Source: Alteromonas sp. a30 (GTDB lineage: Bacteria > Pseudomonadota > Gammaproteobacteria > Enterobacterales > Alteromonadaceae). Taken from it: 64,000 bases of DNA. This document shows, piece after piece, positions 17,182 to 26,008 of this stretch. Positions within the stretch are counted from its first letter, which is position 1, and every line of letters begins with the position of its first letter. Made by a program: the position numbers and the translations under genes. Location: contig NZ_JABEPE010000001.1 of the NCBI RefSeq assembly GCF_026788005.1, positions 62,001-126,000 on the forward strand. The letters run 5' to 3'. The notes beneath the pieces were generated by a model. It worked only from the letters and a program-made list of their open reading frames with translations, made no database searches and was not told the origin of the DNA.

Positions 17182-17955
17182 CTAATTTTCAACCCATGCA
17201 GTAATATGTGAGATTGCCGCTAGAGGAAGCGCTTGTTGATTCTGGTTAATCCAGTCCGTATCCAACTTGATTAACTCCCCCTCTTGATTCATTCCCGCTA
17301 ACCCTTCTTGCAGAAGTTGGCTGGCCTGATAATCAGGTTTCAGATAAAGCTTTAAACCTAGCGTTTCTGGCATCATAAAGCCAAATAGCCCGCCCCCCAT
17401 CGATTCAAAAAACTGCTGAAACTGTGTATTCAACTTCGCTAGACGCTCTGCACTAATGTGTGTTTTCGCCAGCGGCGGCTCTTTCGGCTCAACAATATTC
17501 AACTTACTCTTTTCTTGTTCACTCAACTCCACACCGGGAATAGCGGAGGTTTGTAACGGCAGCTCTGCTAACCAACGGGGGTTCGCTTCTAGGAGCACAG
17601 AAAGCTGACACGCTTCAAAACCGGCGTTTTGAAATTGAACATTCACTTCAGCATCCGCTAATTTGAGCGCACGCTCTTTTGGTAAACTGAAGCGATTTAG
17701 GGCATCTAAGGCAACAGGAATATCGATTTTAGGCGTGTGAATCGTGACATTTTTCATCACACAGGGAACTTTGCTTTCTGTATTCACGAAACCAAAAGCA
17801 AACTGTAACCCGGGCGTATCCTCTATATCGATTTTGCGTAAATGACTGTAAAAGGTTTTGTATTCAAGATTGAGTAAATTGGATGCTGTTTCAGCTTGCA
17901 CAAATGAAAATGGGAGCATTGTAGCTCCCAAGGTAAGAAGGCATTTTTTTAACAC
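17182..17955 (-). CDS. DUF2987-family exported protein
   Basis: A 257-residue protein with a signal peptide (ends FVQAETA). It starts with GTG at 17955, sharing one base with the stop of the upstream Bax-like gene. The YKTFYSHLRKIDIEDTPGLQFAFGF region resembles the DUF2987 family known from Alteromonas, Shewanella and Vibrio. Function is unknown; it is probably periplasmic. Coupling to a peptidoglycan-hydrolase-like gene suggests a cell-envelope role. Confidence 0.7.
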   Translation of the reverse strand: MLKKCLLTLGATMLPFSFVQAETASNLLNLEYKTFYSHLRKIDIEDTPGLQFAFGFVNTESKVPCVMKNVTIHTPKIDIPVALDALNRFSLPKERALKLADAEVNVQFQNAGFEACQLSVLLEANPRWLAELPLQTSAIPGVELSEQEKSKLNIVEPKEPPLAKTHISAERLAKLNTQFQQFFESMGGGLFGFMMPETLGLKLYLKPDYQASQLLQEGLAGMNQEGELIKLDTDWINQNQQALPLAAISHITAWVEN

Positions 17956-18740
17956 TACATGTATTTCCTATTAACGCGAATCATAGCGTGTAATTCTTCA
18001 ATATACGCCTGACCTCGTTCAGAGTAACTCAGCAAGCCTTCAATTAAGGCACTAGCGGTAATTGTTTGTTGATTGTTTCGTAAAACACTACGGATAACAC
18101 GCAATTCTTCATAGGCAGGATGACGATTCAAATTACGCAGATACTTGCGCACACCTTCGGATAGACTGCCAAAGCGGGCAACCTCATGAGCGCTATCTTC
18201 ATCTCGTCGGCGAGGCACAAAACCACAGCCTTTTCTAAAGCACCACAATCCGAAAAAGTTATATCCTTGCCGGGCAAACCGTGAGGTTCCCCACGCCGAT
18301 TCATTCGCGGCTTGCACCAATACTAGCTCTACCGGAATAATGTCGACCTTACGCAATAGCTCGTCGAAAACGGCATCATTCAAGGTTGCACATTTTACGT
18401 TATAGTTATCACATACCTGCTTTAATTTGTTTAGCTCCGACGCGCTCACAGGCGCCCCACTACTAACCCGTTCTTGCAATAAAATAATTTTGCTTCTTAA
18501 GATCAAAATCCACTGATTTTGACGCTCTACTTCTGGCTTTAAATAATTGAAAAACGCTTTTTTCTTGTCCGTCACACGCTCATACTGACTAAAATCAGGC
18601 ACGGGCGAGGAAGGAGAAAAGCGCACTTCATTTGGAATGAACTTTACTTTGGGTGGAATAACAAATGGGTAGAAAAAAGCAACTATCGCGATAAACGTAA
18701 TTGCACCAACCCATAATCTTGTCCTGATAGATTTATGCAT
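17955..18740 (-). CDS. Bax/FlgJ-like glucosaminidase-domain protein
   Basis: 261 residues with an N-terminal membrane anchor or signal (residues 8-28) and a C-terminal glucosaminidase domain like E. coli Bax. The hallmark is VQAANESAWGTSRFARQGYN, with the presumed catalytic glutamate in NESAWG, then NFFGLWCF. It probably cleaves peptidoglycan glycan strands in the periplasm. Its ATG lies inside the end of the upstream gene (8-base overlap) and its stop overlaps the DUF2987 start, so all three genes form one minus-strand operon. Confidence 0.88.
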   Translation of the reverse strand: MHKSIRTRLWVGAITFIAIVAFFYPFVIPPKVKFIPNEVRFSPSSPVPDFSQYERVTDKKKAFFNYLKPEVERQNQWILILRSKIILLQERVSSGAPVSASELNKLKQVCDNYNVKCATLNDAVFDELLRKVDIIPVELVLVQAANESAWGTSRFARQGYNFFGLWCFRKGCGFVPRRRDEDSAHEVARFGSLSEGVRKYLRNLNRHPAYEELRVIRSVLRNNQQTITASALIEGLLSYSERGQAYIEELHAMIRVNRKYM

Positions 18741-19482
18741 GGAATATATTATCTGACTTTAACTTTTCATTATTGTTTGGCAGCACTTTAACTTGAACGC
18801 CAAAAATATCTCGGTACAACACACCTTTGACATTGTAATAAAATGGTAGCGTCCAAATTAACGCAATACCAAAAGTCATAGCACAAATTACGCCTAAAAG
18901 CGCAAAAAAACCAAAGACTTTCATGAATTCTAACAAACGCCTATTCACAACGCTAATCGAGGTGACAAGTGCCCGAACCGGCGTAAAGCCTTTATCAAGA
19001 ATCAAAGGAATCGTAAAAGAGCTTGCCATCAGTAAATAGATGCCGGGTAAAATCAGAAAAGCAAAACCGATTTGCACAACAAATCCAACCAAAAGAGAAG
19101 CCACGCTTAAAATCAATGTTTTAGGAACGAAATGAAAAATAAAAGATGGCCTTGAAATAGCGCGAATACTGTTACTTATGCCTGTCATTTCGAGTGCGGC
19201 AAAAAATGGCGCCAACAATACTGTTAAAGATGCTTCCATCAAGAATTGATTTAAAAATGCCGTTTCACCCTCTGGGTTCTTACCAAACTCTGTAAATTGA
19301 TATAAAAATAAGGAGAATCCCGCTGTTATCCAAAAAATAAGCAAAACACCGAGCAACAGAACTGACTTGCCATTCTTAGTAATTTCCCAACCTTCTTTTA
19401 AAACCGACTCCGCAGAAAATGTAAACTCACCTTTCAAGGCTGACTCCAAACTTCCACCAATCGTATATCTATTATCTTCCAC
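18733..19482 (-). CDS. Hypothetical polytopic inner-membrane protein
   Basis: 249 residues with five or six hydrophobic segments (about residues 38-62, 82-105, 118-160, 185-215), an N-terminal cytoplasmic stretch with SAESVLKEGWEITKNGKS, and a polar tail. The pattern resembles the broad YciC/BPSS1780-like membrane family, but I cannot assign it firmly. It is first in a three-gene overlapping operon with the Bax-like protein and DUF2987. Confidence 0.65.
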   Translation of the reverse strand: MEDNRYTIGGSLESALKGEFTFSAESVLKEGWEITKNGKSVLLLGVLLIFWITAGFSLFLYQFTEFGKNPEGETAFLNQFLMEASLTVLLAPFFAALEMTGISNSIRAISRPSFIFHFVPKTLILSVASLLVGFVVQIGFAFLILPGIYLLMASSFTIPLILDKGFTPVRALVTSISVVNRRLLEFMKVFGFFALLGVICAMTFGIALIWTLPFYYNVKGVLYRDIFGVQVKVLPNNNEKLKSDNIFHA

Positions 19483-19819
19483 GTCTATTTAAACCTTTTG
19501 GGACAATCTGGCGACTATTATCCTGAAATACGAAAATAATCGCTACTCAGTTGCCAATTTTATACTTGTGAGTGAGTAACATGTGAAAACACCAACTTAC
19601 GAGTTAGTGAATATAACCAATAAGTTGTGATTCTTGTTAGATAGTGGTCGACAATTACATAAAAAAACTATCAACCGACCAAGATTGAATTTATTTTCTT
19701 TATATTTCAATAAGTTAAAAGGTGGCATTGTAATTGCCAATCAATAACAAAATAAGAGAAACATGTGTTATCGGACAACTTTCATTTTTAATTGCCGATA
19801 CTTTATCAGGAGAATACAT
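19483..19819. other. 337-base region upstream of the VGVGEVD-repeat protein
   Basis: AT-rich divergent spacer. An in-frame extension of the downstream gene to 19763 is possible but has no signal peptide or ribosome site. No other gene or strong hairpin was seen. Confidence 0.4.
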
Positions 19820-20446
19820 ATGAATAAATTGGTCACAAGTCTTATCGGCGTTTCTGCATTCATCAGCGCTTCGGTTTTAGCAGGTAATACCACCACTTTA
19901 AACGATACCTTTTCCATTCCAAGCAAAGGCACACTGCACTTAGATGTACCGGTTGGTCAAGTGATTTTAGAAACTCACGATGCCAATAACATTCAGGTCC
20001 GCGTTGAAGTCCGAAATGAAAGCGATATTTGGTTTGGCGACGACGATGAAAAAGTCAATCTGGAAAATGCTGAAATTAAACATCGCAATTCAAACAACAA
20101 TCTTTATTTAGAAATAAACAACGAAAAACTTATTCAGAAATGGACCGTTTACATGCCTGAAAATACCAACTTGGAATTAGAGGTTGGTGTCGGTGAGGTC
20201 AACCTAAAAGGTCAACTTGCAGATATTGATGTAGAAGTAGGCGTTGGTGAAGTCGACGTTGAACTTGAACACAACAATTACACTTCCATTGAACTTGAAT
20301 CTGGCGTAGGCGACGTTGATTTAGATGGTTTTAAAGGCGCAACGCAAGAACGTGGCATGGTCAGTGGCGGCGTAGAATGGCATGGCTCAGGTGACTACAA
20401 AATTGATATTGAGGTTGGCGTAGGTGAAGTAGACGTCGAGCGCTAA
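19820..20446 (+). CDS. Secreted DUF4097-like beta-solenoid repeat protein
   Basis: 208 residues from ATG 19820, chosen because CAGGAGA lies just upstream and a signal peptide starts there (MNKLVTSLIGVSAFISASVLAG). The mature part is acidic and beta-rich. Its C-terminal half has four copies of a VGVGEVD-type motif (EVGVGEVNLKG, EVGVGEVDVEL, ESGVGDVDLDG, EVGVGEVDVER), as expected for rungs of a right-handed solenoid. This resembles the DUF4097 adhesin-like family. It is probably periplasmic or surface-exposed, with function unknown. It stands alone with a terminator behind it. Confidence 0.75.
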   Translation: MNKLVTSLIGVSAFISASVLAGNTTTLNDTFSIPSKGTLHLDVPVGQVILETHDANNIQVRVEVRNESDIWFGDDDEKVNLENAEIKHRNSNNNLYLEINNEKLIQKWTVYMPENTNLELEVGVGEVNLKGQLADIDVEVGVGEVDVELEHNNYTSIELESGVGDVDLDGFKGATQERGMVSGGVEWHGSGDYKIDIEVGVGEVDVER

Positions 20447-20519
20447 GCCACGACTCACTCAATACGATTCTCTCCCTTTCTTTTAATGTTCTTCTCGTCA
20501 ATTAATGACGTTCCCGCTT

Positions 20520-20546
20520 GCCCATCCTAACGGATGGGCCTTTTTA
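20520..20546 (+). terminator. Terminator after the repeat protein gene
   Basis: GCCCATCC and GGATGGGC form a perfect 8-bp stem with a TAAC loop, followed by CTTTTT. It lies between convergent genes. Confidence 0.88.
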
Positions 20547-20556
20547 AATACGTTTT

Positions 20557-21207
20557 TTATTGCACACCGGATGTTACTAGCTTAATAGCCAGCAGTATCA
20601 AAATCACTCCCATTACCCGATCGAACCAATGGCTTTGCTTCTGAATAAATTGACGTACTTTTTTCGAACTTAAAAAGTACGATAGAAAGCAGAACCAAAC
20701 ACCTGTAGCCAATGCCAAATACAAGCCATAGGCCAAACGCACTGAATTCGGTGTTTGCGTTGAAATAATGACGGCGAATAAACTCAAGAAAAATAGCGTC
20801 GCTTTAGGGTTTAGCCCATTAGTCAAAAAGCCAACCCAAAATGCTTTTTTGTCAGAGATATAATTTTCTACTGCTTTTTCCGGCGAGAGATTTTCTTCTA
20901 CTGAAGCCGGTTGACTCCGCACCGCTCCATAGCCGAGATAAACAAGATAAGCGGCGGCCAAGTAACTAAATGCAGCAAATAACCAAGGCGTGGTTTGAAT
21001 CAAAATCCCAATTCCTAATAGTGAATACGCAACGTGAACCAAAATAGCAACGCCAATGCCAATACTGGTAATGATCGCAGCTCTACGCCCAAAACTAATA
21101 CTGTGTTTCAACACCACAGCGAAGTCGGGGCCGGGGCTCGCTACTGCGAATAAATGCACCGTGGCAATTGTTAAAAACTCGACCCAATACTGTTGAAATG
21201 CGGACAT
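20557..21207 (-). CDS. LysE/RhtB-family amino-acid exporter
   Basis: A 216-residue inner-membrane protein with about six helices. The signature SPGPDFAVVLKHSISFGRRAAIITSIGIG near the N-terminus is that of LysE/RhtB exporters, which expel amino acids such as homoserine, threonine or lysine. AAGAGAAA precedes the ATG. It lies 34 bases after cobB on the same strand, so co-transcription is possible. The substrate is not known. Confidence 0.9.
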   Translation of the reverse strand: MSAFQQYWVEFLTIATVHLFAVASPGPDFAVVLKHSISFGRRAAIITSIGIGVAILVHVAYSLLGIGILIQTTPWLFAAFSYLAAAYLVYLGYGAVRSQPASVEENLSPEKAVENYISDKKAFWVGFLTNGLNPKATLFFLSLFAVIISTQTPNSVRLAYGLYLALATGVWFCFLSYFLSSKKVRQFIQKQSHWFDRVMGVILILLAIKLVTSGVQ

Positions 21208-21241
21208 ATTTCTCTTTAACTCTTGGTAACTGTTTAAAAAA

Positions 21242-21961
21242 TTAATTAAGTTCTGCTATTAAGTTATCAACAAAGCGAGGGACAACCTCCCCTGCTTTAC
21301 CGTATTCAGCTGCTTGAAAATCCGTTCCGTTTTCACTGGGTTCGAGGTTTAATTCAATTGTTTGCGCACCATAAAAGTTAGCTTCACGCACAAACCCCGC
21401 AGCGGGATAAACATTGCCGGAAGTGCCAATTGAAATAAACACATCTGCTTGCTGCAACGCTTTAGATATGCTTTCCATGTGATACGGCATCTCCCCAAAC
21501 CAAACAATATCGGGCCTAACTGGCTGCGCCGGCGTACAACATTCACAGCGTGAATTCACATCAATATCTCCCGTCAGCACAAATCGTTTTTCCGAATAAC
21601 AACAAAACGCACTGAGTAATTCACCGTGCATATGTAAAATTCGTTTGGATCCCGCTCGCTCATGCAAATTATCGACATTTTGTGTCACCAGTAAAAAGCG
21701 CTCGCCTAAAGCCTGTTCGAGCTTAGCCAATGCATAATGAGCAGGATTAGGCTCAATGTCAGAAAAAAGCTGTTTGCGCCTTTCGTTATAGAAGCGATAC
21801 ACCAACTCAGGATTGCGCTCAAAGGCTTCTGGTGTGGCAACATCTTCTACTCGATGCTTTTCCCACAGTCCGTTGTTGTCTCGGAAGGTCCCAAGGCCAG
21901 ACTCAGCGGAAATACCTGCGCCAGTAAGCACAACAATGTTCTTTTTTTGCATCTTTTGCAT
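21242..21961 (-). CDS. cobB: NAD-dependent protein deacylase, sirtuin class III
   Basis: 239 residues from ATG 21961; an upstream TTG at 22021 would add 20 residues but lacks a ribosome site. It removes acetyl or succinyl groups from lysines using NAD. It shows [32 protein letters not shown], the catalytic HMHGEL, a zinc cysteine set (CC and CECC around 21540-21600), and [13 protein letters not shown]. Tyr and Arg in VYRFYNERR match the desuccinylase/demalonylase pocket of class III enzymes such as E. coli CobB. Confidence 0.95.
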   Translation of the reverse strand: MQKMQKKNIVVLTGAGISAESGLGTFRDNNGLWEKHRVEDVATPEAFERNPELVYRFYNERRKQLFSDIEPNPAHYALAKLEQALGERFLLVTQNVDNLHERAGSKRILHMHGELLSAFCCYSEKRFVLTGDIDVNSRCECCTPAQPVRPDIVWFGEMPYHMESISKALQQADVFISIGTSGNVYPAAGFVREANFYGAQTIELNLEPSENGTDFQAAEYGKAGEVVPRFVDNLIAELN

Positions 21962-22162
21962 AAATAAAGGTTTGTCTGGATGGGATTTGAAAAAGCTAGA
22001 TTGTACCTTAAGCGAAATCAATTAAAACTAAACTTACGCCACTATTTTCATTTACTTATAACGAATATTAACCATGGTTTTTGCGCTTTTGTTGCAGACT
22101 GTGGAATAATCCGTAAGGAAAAATTCACATCTTATTTTTTAGCACCTACTTGAGCATCTAAC

Positions 22163-22978
22163 ATGATCAACGATTTAGTTCCTATTGTACTTGCCTTAGT
22201 GGCAGCCGGCACATTCGCAGGTATTTTAGCAGGGTTACTTGGCGTCGGCGGCGGAATTATAATCGTACCGGTTTTGTTCTTTATATTTCAGCACATGGGG
22301 GTTTCGCCTGATAGTGCAATGGTCATTGCTACGGCTACCTCACTCGCCACCATTGTCCCTACGTCATTAAGCTCAATTCGTTCACATCACCAAAGAGGTA
22401 ATGTGGATTTCAACTTATTTTGGCGCTGGGCGCCCGCCGTTACACTGGGCGTGTTGCTCGGTAGTTGGATGATTACCACGATTTCTGGCATTTGGTTTAC
22501 CTTACTGTTTGGTATTTTAGCCGTCTACTCCTCCTTAAGCATGCTGTTTAAACGCAAACAATCGGTTATTCGCGAAGGGCTTCCAAGTGCAGGCATTCAA
22601 CGCATTATTGCCACATTTGTTGGATTTTTAGCATCAATGGTTGGCATCGGTGGCGGCACCATTTCAATTCCAGTATTAACGGCCTGTAACTATAGCGCGC
22701 AACGGGCCGTTGGCACTGCCGCTGCGATTGGCTTATCCGTTGCGCTCCCCGGGGCAATTACTTTGTTATTTTTGGGTAATACGCCCCCGGATGCTCCTCA
22801 AGGTACTTATGGTTTAGTTAACTTTTTAGCAATTGCCTGCATTGTGCCTCTCACGGTTTTCTTTGCCCCACAGGGTGCAAAATTGGCAAGTCGGTTAAAT
22901 AGCGATATGCTAAAGCGTATTTTCGCCATCTTGCTGTTTATAACTGGGCTGAGAATGCTCTCTCAACTTTTCCTGTAA
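22163..22978 (+). CDS. TauE/SafE-family membrane transporter
   Basis: 271 residues with about eight helices. Two similar halves each carry a glycine-rich motif (LLGVGGGIIIVPVLFF near residue 25 and MVGIGGGTISIPVLTA near residue 165), typical of the TauE/SafE exporters of small organic anions and sulfite. It ends 27 bases before allC on the same strand, at the edge of the purine catabolic genes, so it may move a purine-breakdown intermediate. That role is an inference. Confidence 0.85.
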   Translation: MINDLVPIVLALVAAGTFAGILAGLLGVGGGIIIVPVLFFIFQHMGVSPDSAMVIATATSLATIVPTSLSSIRSHHQRGNVDFNLFWRWAPAVTLGVLLGSWMITTISGIWFTLLFGILAVYSSLSMLFKRKQSVIREGLPSAGIQRIIATFVGFLASMVGIGGGTISIPVLTACNYSAQRAVGTAAAIGLSVALPGAITLLFLGNTPPDAPQGTYGLVNFLAIACIVPLTVFFAPQGAKLASRLNSDMLKRIFAILLFITGLRMLSQLFL

Positions 22979-23005
22979 CCATCTATATTTTAAAGAGATT
23001 TGTGC

Positions 23006-24244
23006 ATGACTGACTTTGCTGACTTGGCTCAAGAAGTGTTTGATCAATGTGAAACGCTGGCACAATTTAGCCAAGCGGAAGGCATGATGGATAGGCGTTT
23101 TTTGACCAAAGAACACCAACAAGCCAATGCTCAAACCGCTTTTTGGATGGAAGCCGCTGGCATGCAAACATGGCAAGATGAAGCAGGAAACCAATATGGT
23201 CGTTTCGAGTGCAGCACTCCTGATGCCCCCACTTTACTGTTCGGAAGTCATTTAGATACGGTGCCGAACGGCGGTAAATACGATGGCATTTTGGGCGTAC
23301 TCACCCCTATTGCGTTAGTAAAATACTTAAATCAAACCAACCAAGCTTTACCTTTTCATATCGAAATTGTTGGTTTCGGTGACGAAGAAGGTACGCGATT
23401 TGGCATCACGTTAATTGGCAGCCGCGCGATTTCGGGCAATTGGGACGACAACTGGCTGCTATTACAAGATGCAAACGGGGTAAATCTATCTCAAGCCATG
23501 GCGGAATTTGGTTTGGATTACACCAAAATTCAGCAAGCGAGTCGCAAGTCTTCAAATTTATTGGCCTTTGTTGAAATCCACATTGAACAAGGGCCTGTTT
23601 TAGAAAAAGAAAACCTGCCAGTTGGTATCGTTTCATCCATCGCAGGAGCGAAACGTGCCATTATCAGCCTAAAAGGCAAAGCTGGTCACGCAGGCACAGT
23701 GCCCATGCATTTGAGGCAGGATGCAGTGGTCGCCTTTGCTCATATGGCTGTTGCTATTAACGATATTGCGAAAAAACACGGAGTCGTTGCTACCGTTGGT
23801 TATTTGGAAAACAAGCCCAATGCAGTTAACGTCATCCCTTCCCGAACCCAATTTTCCTTGGATATTCGTTCTGAGTACGATGCACTTCGCGATGAAGCAT
23901 TAGCAGAAATTGAATCGCAACTCGCGGTTTTAGCAAATGAATATCAGGTTGAGCTCGAGTGGAAACAAACTCATTCCGCATCTGCGGTCGCCTGTGACCC
24001 TGCACTTAAATCTATGTTAGAAAGCGCAGTTGCGGACACAGGAACTCAACCACTGACCTTATTTTCAGGCGCAGGGCATGATGCTATGGAATTAGCCAAT
24101 TTATGCCCAATGGCAATGTTATTTGTTCGTTGTAAAGAAGGGATTAGCCATCACCCAGATGAAGCCATTCAAGTGGGTGATGTTGAGGCAAGCCTGCACG
24201 TTTTAGCTCGTTTTATTGAGCGTTTTGCCGAAGAAAACCGTTAA
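23006..24244 (+). CDS. allC: Allantoate amidohydrolase (M20 family)
   Basis: 412 residues from ATG 23006, with AAAGAGA about 8 bases upstream; a TTG two codons earlier is unlikely. It hydrolyses allantoate to ureidoglycine or ureidoglycolate with release of CO2 and ammonia. Metal motifs are seen: GSHLDTVPNGGKYDGILG, GDEEGTRFG, EIHIEQGPVLE and GAGHDAMEL. The overall fold is that of AllC/ureidopropionase-like enzymes, which are hard to separate by sequence. The neighbouring puuE, xdh, uraD, hiuH and puuD genes decide for allantoate. Confidence 0.88.
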   Translation: MTDFADLAQEVFDQCETLAQFSQAEGMMDRRFLTKEHQQANAQTAFWMEAAGMQTWQDEAGNQYGRFECSTPDAPTLLFGSHLDTVPNGGKYDGILGVLTPIALVKYLNQTNQALPFHIEIVGFGDEEGTRFGITLIGSRAISGNWDDNWLLLQDANGVNLSQAMAEFGLDYTKIQQASRKSSNLLAFVEIHIEQGPVLEKENLPVGIVSSIAGAKRAIISLKGKAGHAGTVPMHLRQDAVVAFAHMAVAINDIAKKHGVVATVGYLENKPNAVNVIPSRTQFSLDIRSEYDALRDEALAEIESQLAVLANEYQVELEWKQTHSASAVACDPALKSMLESAVADTGTQPLTLFSGAGHDAMELANLCPMAMLFVRCKEGISHHPDEAIQVGDVEASLHVLARFIERFAEENR

Positions 24245-24252
24245 CGACTTTG

Positions 24253-25167
24253 TTAGCCTGTAAACGGATGCGTCTGCAACCAATGTTGAGCTATCTGCTC
24301 TCGTGTACACACCCACACTTTATCGTGTTGTTGTATATATTCAATAAAGCGTTTAAGCCCCGCAATTCTACCCGGGCGCCCAATTAATCGATTATGCAAA
24401 CCAATCGATAGCATTTTCGGGTGAGTTTCACCCTCTTCGTAAAGCACATCAAACGCATCTTTTAAATACGTGAAGAAGTGTTCGCTCGTATTAAAGCCTT
24501 GCATCGTGGCAAAGCGCATATCGTTACTATCCAGCGTGTAAGGCACCATCAATAATGGCTTGCTATAGTGACAATCGTAGTAAGGCAAATCGTCGGCGTA
24601 AGAATCGGCGCAATATAGTATGTCATCACGCTCTGCGATCAGTTTTAGGGTGTTTGGGCTGGTTCTTCCCGTGTACCACCCTGCTGGCTTGCTCCCAGTT
24701 AAAGACTCATGAAGCTGAATACTGGCTTCAATCATGTCGCGTTCTTTTGCTTCGTCCATATCTTGGAAATGGATCCAACGCATTGCATGACTGGCAATTT
24801 CCCACTTCGCTTCTCGCATCGCTGTTACTGCTTCTGGGTGACGTTGCATCGCCATAGTCACACCGAACACCGTTACTGGTAATTGATACTTTTCGAACAA
24901 CCGATGTAAGCGCCAAAACCCCGCCCGAGAGCCATATTCATAAATCGACTCCATGCTTAAATGCCTATCTGGATAAGCCTGTGCGCCAATAATTTCTGAT
25001 AGAAAAATCTCTGAGTGACTGTCACCATGCAACACACAATTTTCGCCACCTTCTTCGTAATTCAAAACAAAATTAATGGCAATTTTGGCTTTATTTGGCC
25101 AATTTGCGTGAGGAGGTGTTTTTCCGTAACCAATCAGATCTCTGGGATAATCATTTTGCATATTCAT
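24253..25167 (-). CDS. puuE: Allantoinase PuuE (polysaccharide deacetylase-like)
   Basis: A 304-residue cytosolic enzyme that opens allantoin to allantoate. It is the NodB-like type, not the amidohydrolase type. Motifs include YPRDLIGYGKTPPHANWPNKAKIAINFVLNYEEG at the start and GWYTGRTSPNTL and CADSYADDLPYYD further on, as in Pseudomonas PuuE. It is convergent with allC (8 bases between stops) and follows the rutR-like gene on the minus strand. Confidence 0.93.
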   Translation of the reverse strand: MNMQNDYPRDLIGYGKTPPHANWPNKAKIAINFVLNYEEGGENCVLHGDSHSEIFLSEIIGAQAYPDRHLSMESIYEYGSRAGFWRLHRLFEKYQLPVTVFGVTMAMQRHPEAVTAMREAKWEIASHAMRWIHFQDMDEAKERDMIEASIQLHESLTGSKPAGWYTGRTSPNTLKLIAERDDILYCADSYADDLPYYDCHYSKPLLMVPYTLDSNDMRFATMQGFNTSEHFFTYLKDAFDVLYEEGETHPKMLSIGLHNRLIGRPGRIAGLKRFIEYIQQHDKVWVCTREQIAQHWLQTHPFTG

Positions 25168-25212
25168 ACCTAAAAGAAGCGCTCATTGTAATGGGAACTC
25201 GTCGCAGTGTTA

Positions 25213-25830
25213 TTATTCTGATGGCTTAAGCCCGCATCCTGCTAAAATACTGCGAACTAAATATTCCGTTGCATCTTCATATTCTTCGCCTTTCAACTCA
25301 CCACGATTCAAACGAGCAATTTGAGCGCTAAAGTCTGCATAGTGCTGAGTTGAAGCCCAAATATGAAATAGCAAAAATTTGGGGTTGATCGGCTGCATTT
25401 TGCCTTGGTCAATCCACGATTGAATTACCGCTAAACGCGACGCAAACCATTCCGCTAACTCGTTTTCTAAGTAGGCATCAATATTTTGCGCCCCACTAAT
25501 AATTTCCAAGGCGAAAACGCGTGAAGCCTCTGGTCTTTCAAGCGACAACTGCATCTTTTCGCGAATATATTCGCTTAATACTTCAGCAGGATCATCGTCA
25601 ATTTCTGCTTTATCAAAAACCGAATTCCACAAGGTTAAAATTTGATCTAATACCGCATGATAGAGGTCTTTTTTACTTTTGAAATAATACAAAACATTGG
25701 CTTTTGGCAATCCACAATCATCGGCAATACTTTGTACCCGTGTGCCAGCAAACCCAACTTTTGCGAACATTTTTGTTGCTGATTGAAGGATTTTTTCACA
25801 ATTCGCTGTTCTTATTTCTGAACCACTCAT
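25213..25830 (-). CDS. RutR-like TetR-family repressor of purine catabolism
   Basis: 205 residues from ATG 25830; a TTG at 25854 is possible. The N-terminal TetR helix-turn-helix reads GFAGTRVQSIADDCGLPKANVLYYFKSKKDLYHAVL. The C-terminal ligand domain resembles RutR/YcdC (LEIISGAQNIDAYL, FLLFHIWASTQHYADF). E. coli RutR binds uracil or thymine and recognises TTGACCA-N2-TGGTCAA. A perfect copy of that site lies 124 bases upstream, on the xdhA promoter. The ligand here could be a pyrimidine or a purine metabolite. It is followed by puuE on the same strand. Confidence 0.88.
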   Translation of the reverse strand: MSGSEIRTANCEKILQSATKMFAKVGFAGTRVQSIADDCGLPKANVLYYFKSKKDLYHAVLDQILTLWNSVFDKAEIDDDPAEVLSEYIREKMQLSLERPEASRVFALEIISGAQNIDAYLENELAEWFASRLAVIQSWIDQGKMQPINPKFLLFHIWASTQHYADFSAQIARLNRGELKGEEYEDATEYLVRSILAGCGLKPSE

Positions 25831-25921
25831 TTTATTATTTTTACCTAGATTCAAAAGTTATTTTAGTTATTGTAACCAGAACTCTGGCAGAGACTCACCT
25901 ATATCAGAAAATATCCGGTGA

Positions 25922-25949
25922 TTGACTTGCTTATAAGCGTAAATATAAA
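25922..25949 (+). promoter_or_regulatory. Likely promoter of the xdhA operon
   Basis: TTGACT (25922-25927), a 16-base spacer and TATAAA (25944-25949). The RutR-type palindrome begins 5 bases after the -10, covering the expected transcription start, which fits repression. The xdhA ATG is about 60 bases downstream. Confidence 0.6.
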
Positions 25950-25953
25950 TATA

Positions 25954-25969
25954 TTGACCAGTTGGTCAA
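25954..25969. promoter_or_regulatory. Perfect RutR-type operator
   Basis: TTGACCAGTTGGTCAA is a perfect 16-base inverted repeat and an exact match to the E. coli RutR consensus TTGACCA-N2-TGGTCAA. It lies between the divergent rutR-like gene and xdhA, immediately downstream of the xdhA promoter elements. Confidence 0.9.
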
Positions 25970-26008
25970 GTTTTAAAATTATCACCTAATAAAGAAGCGT
26001 CCATCCCT

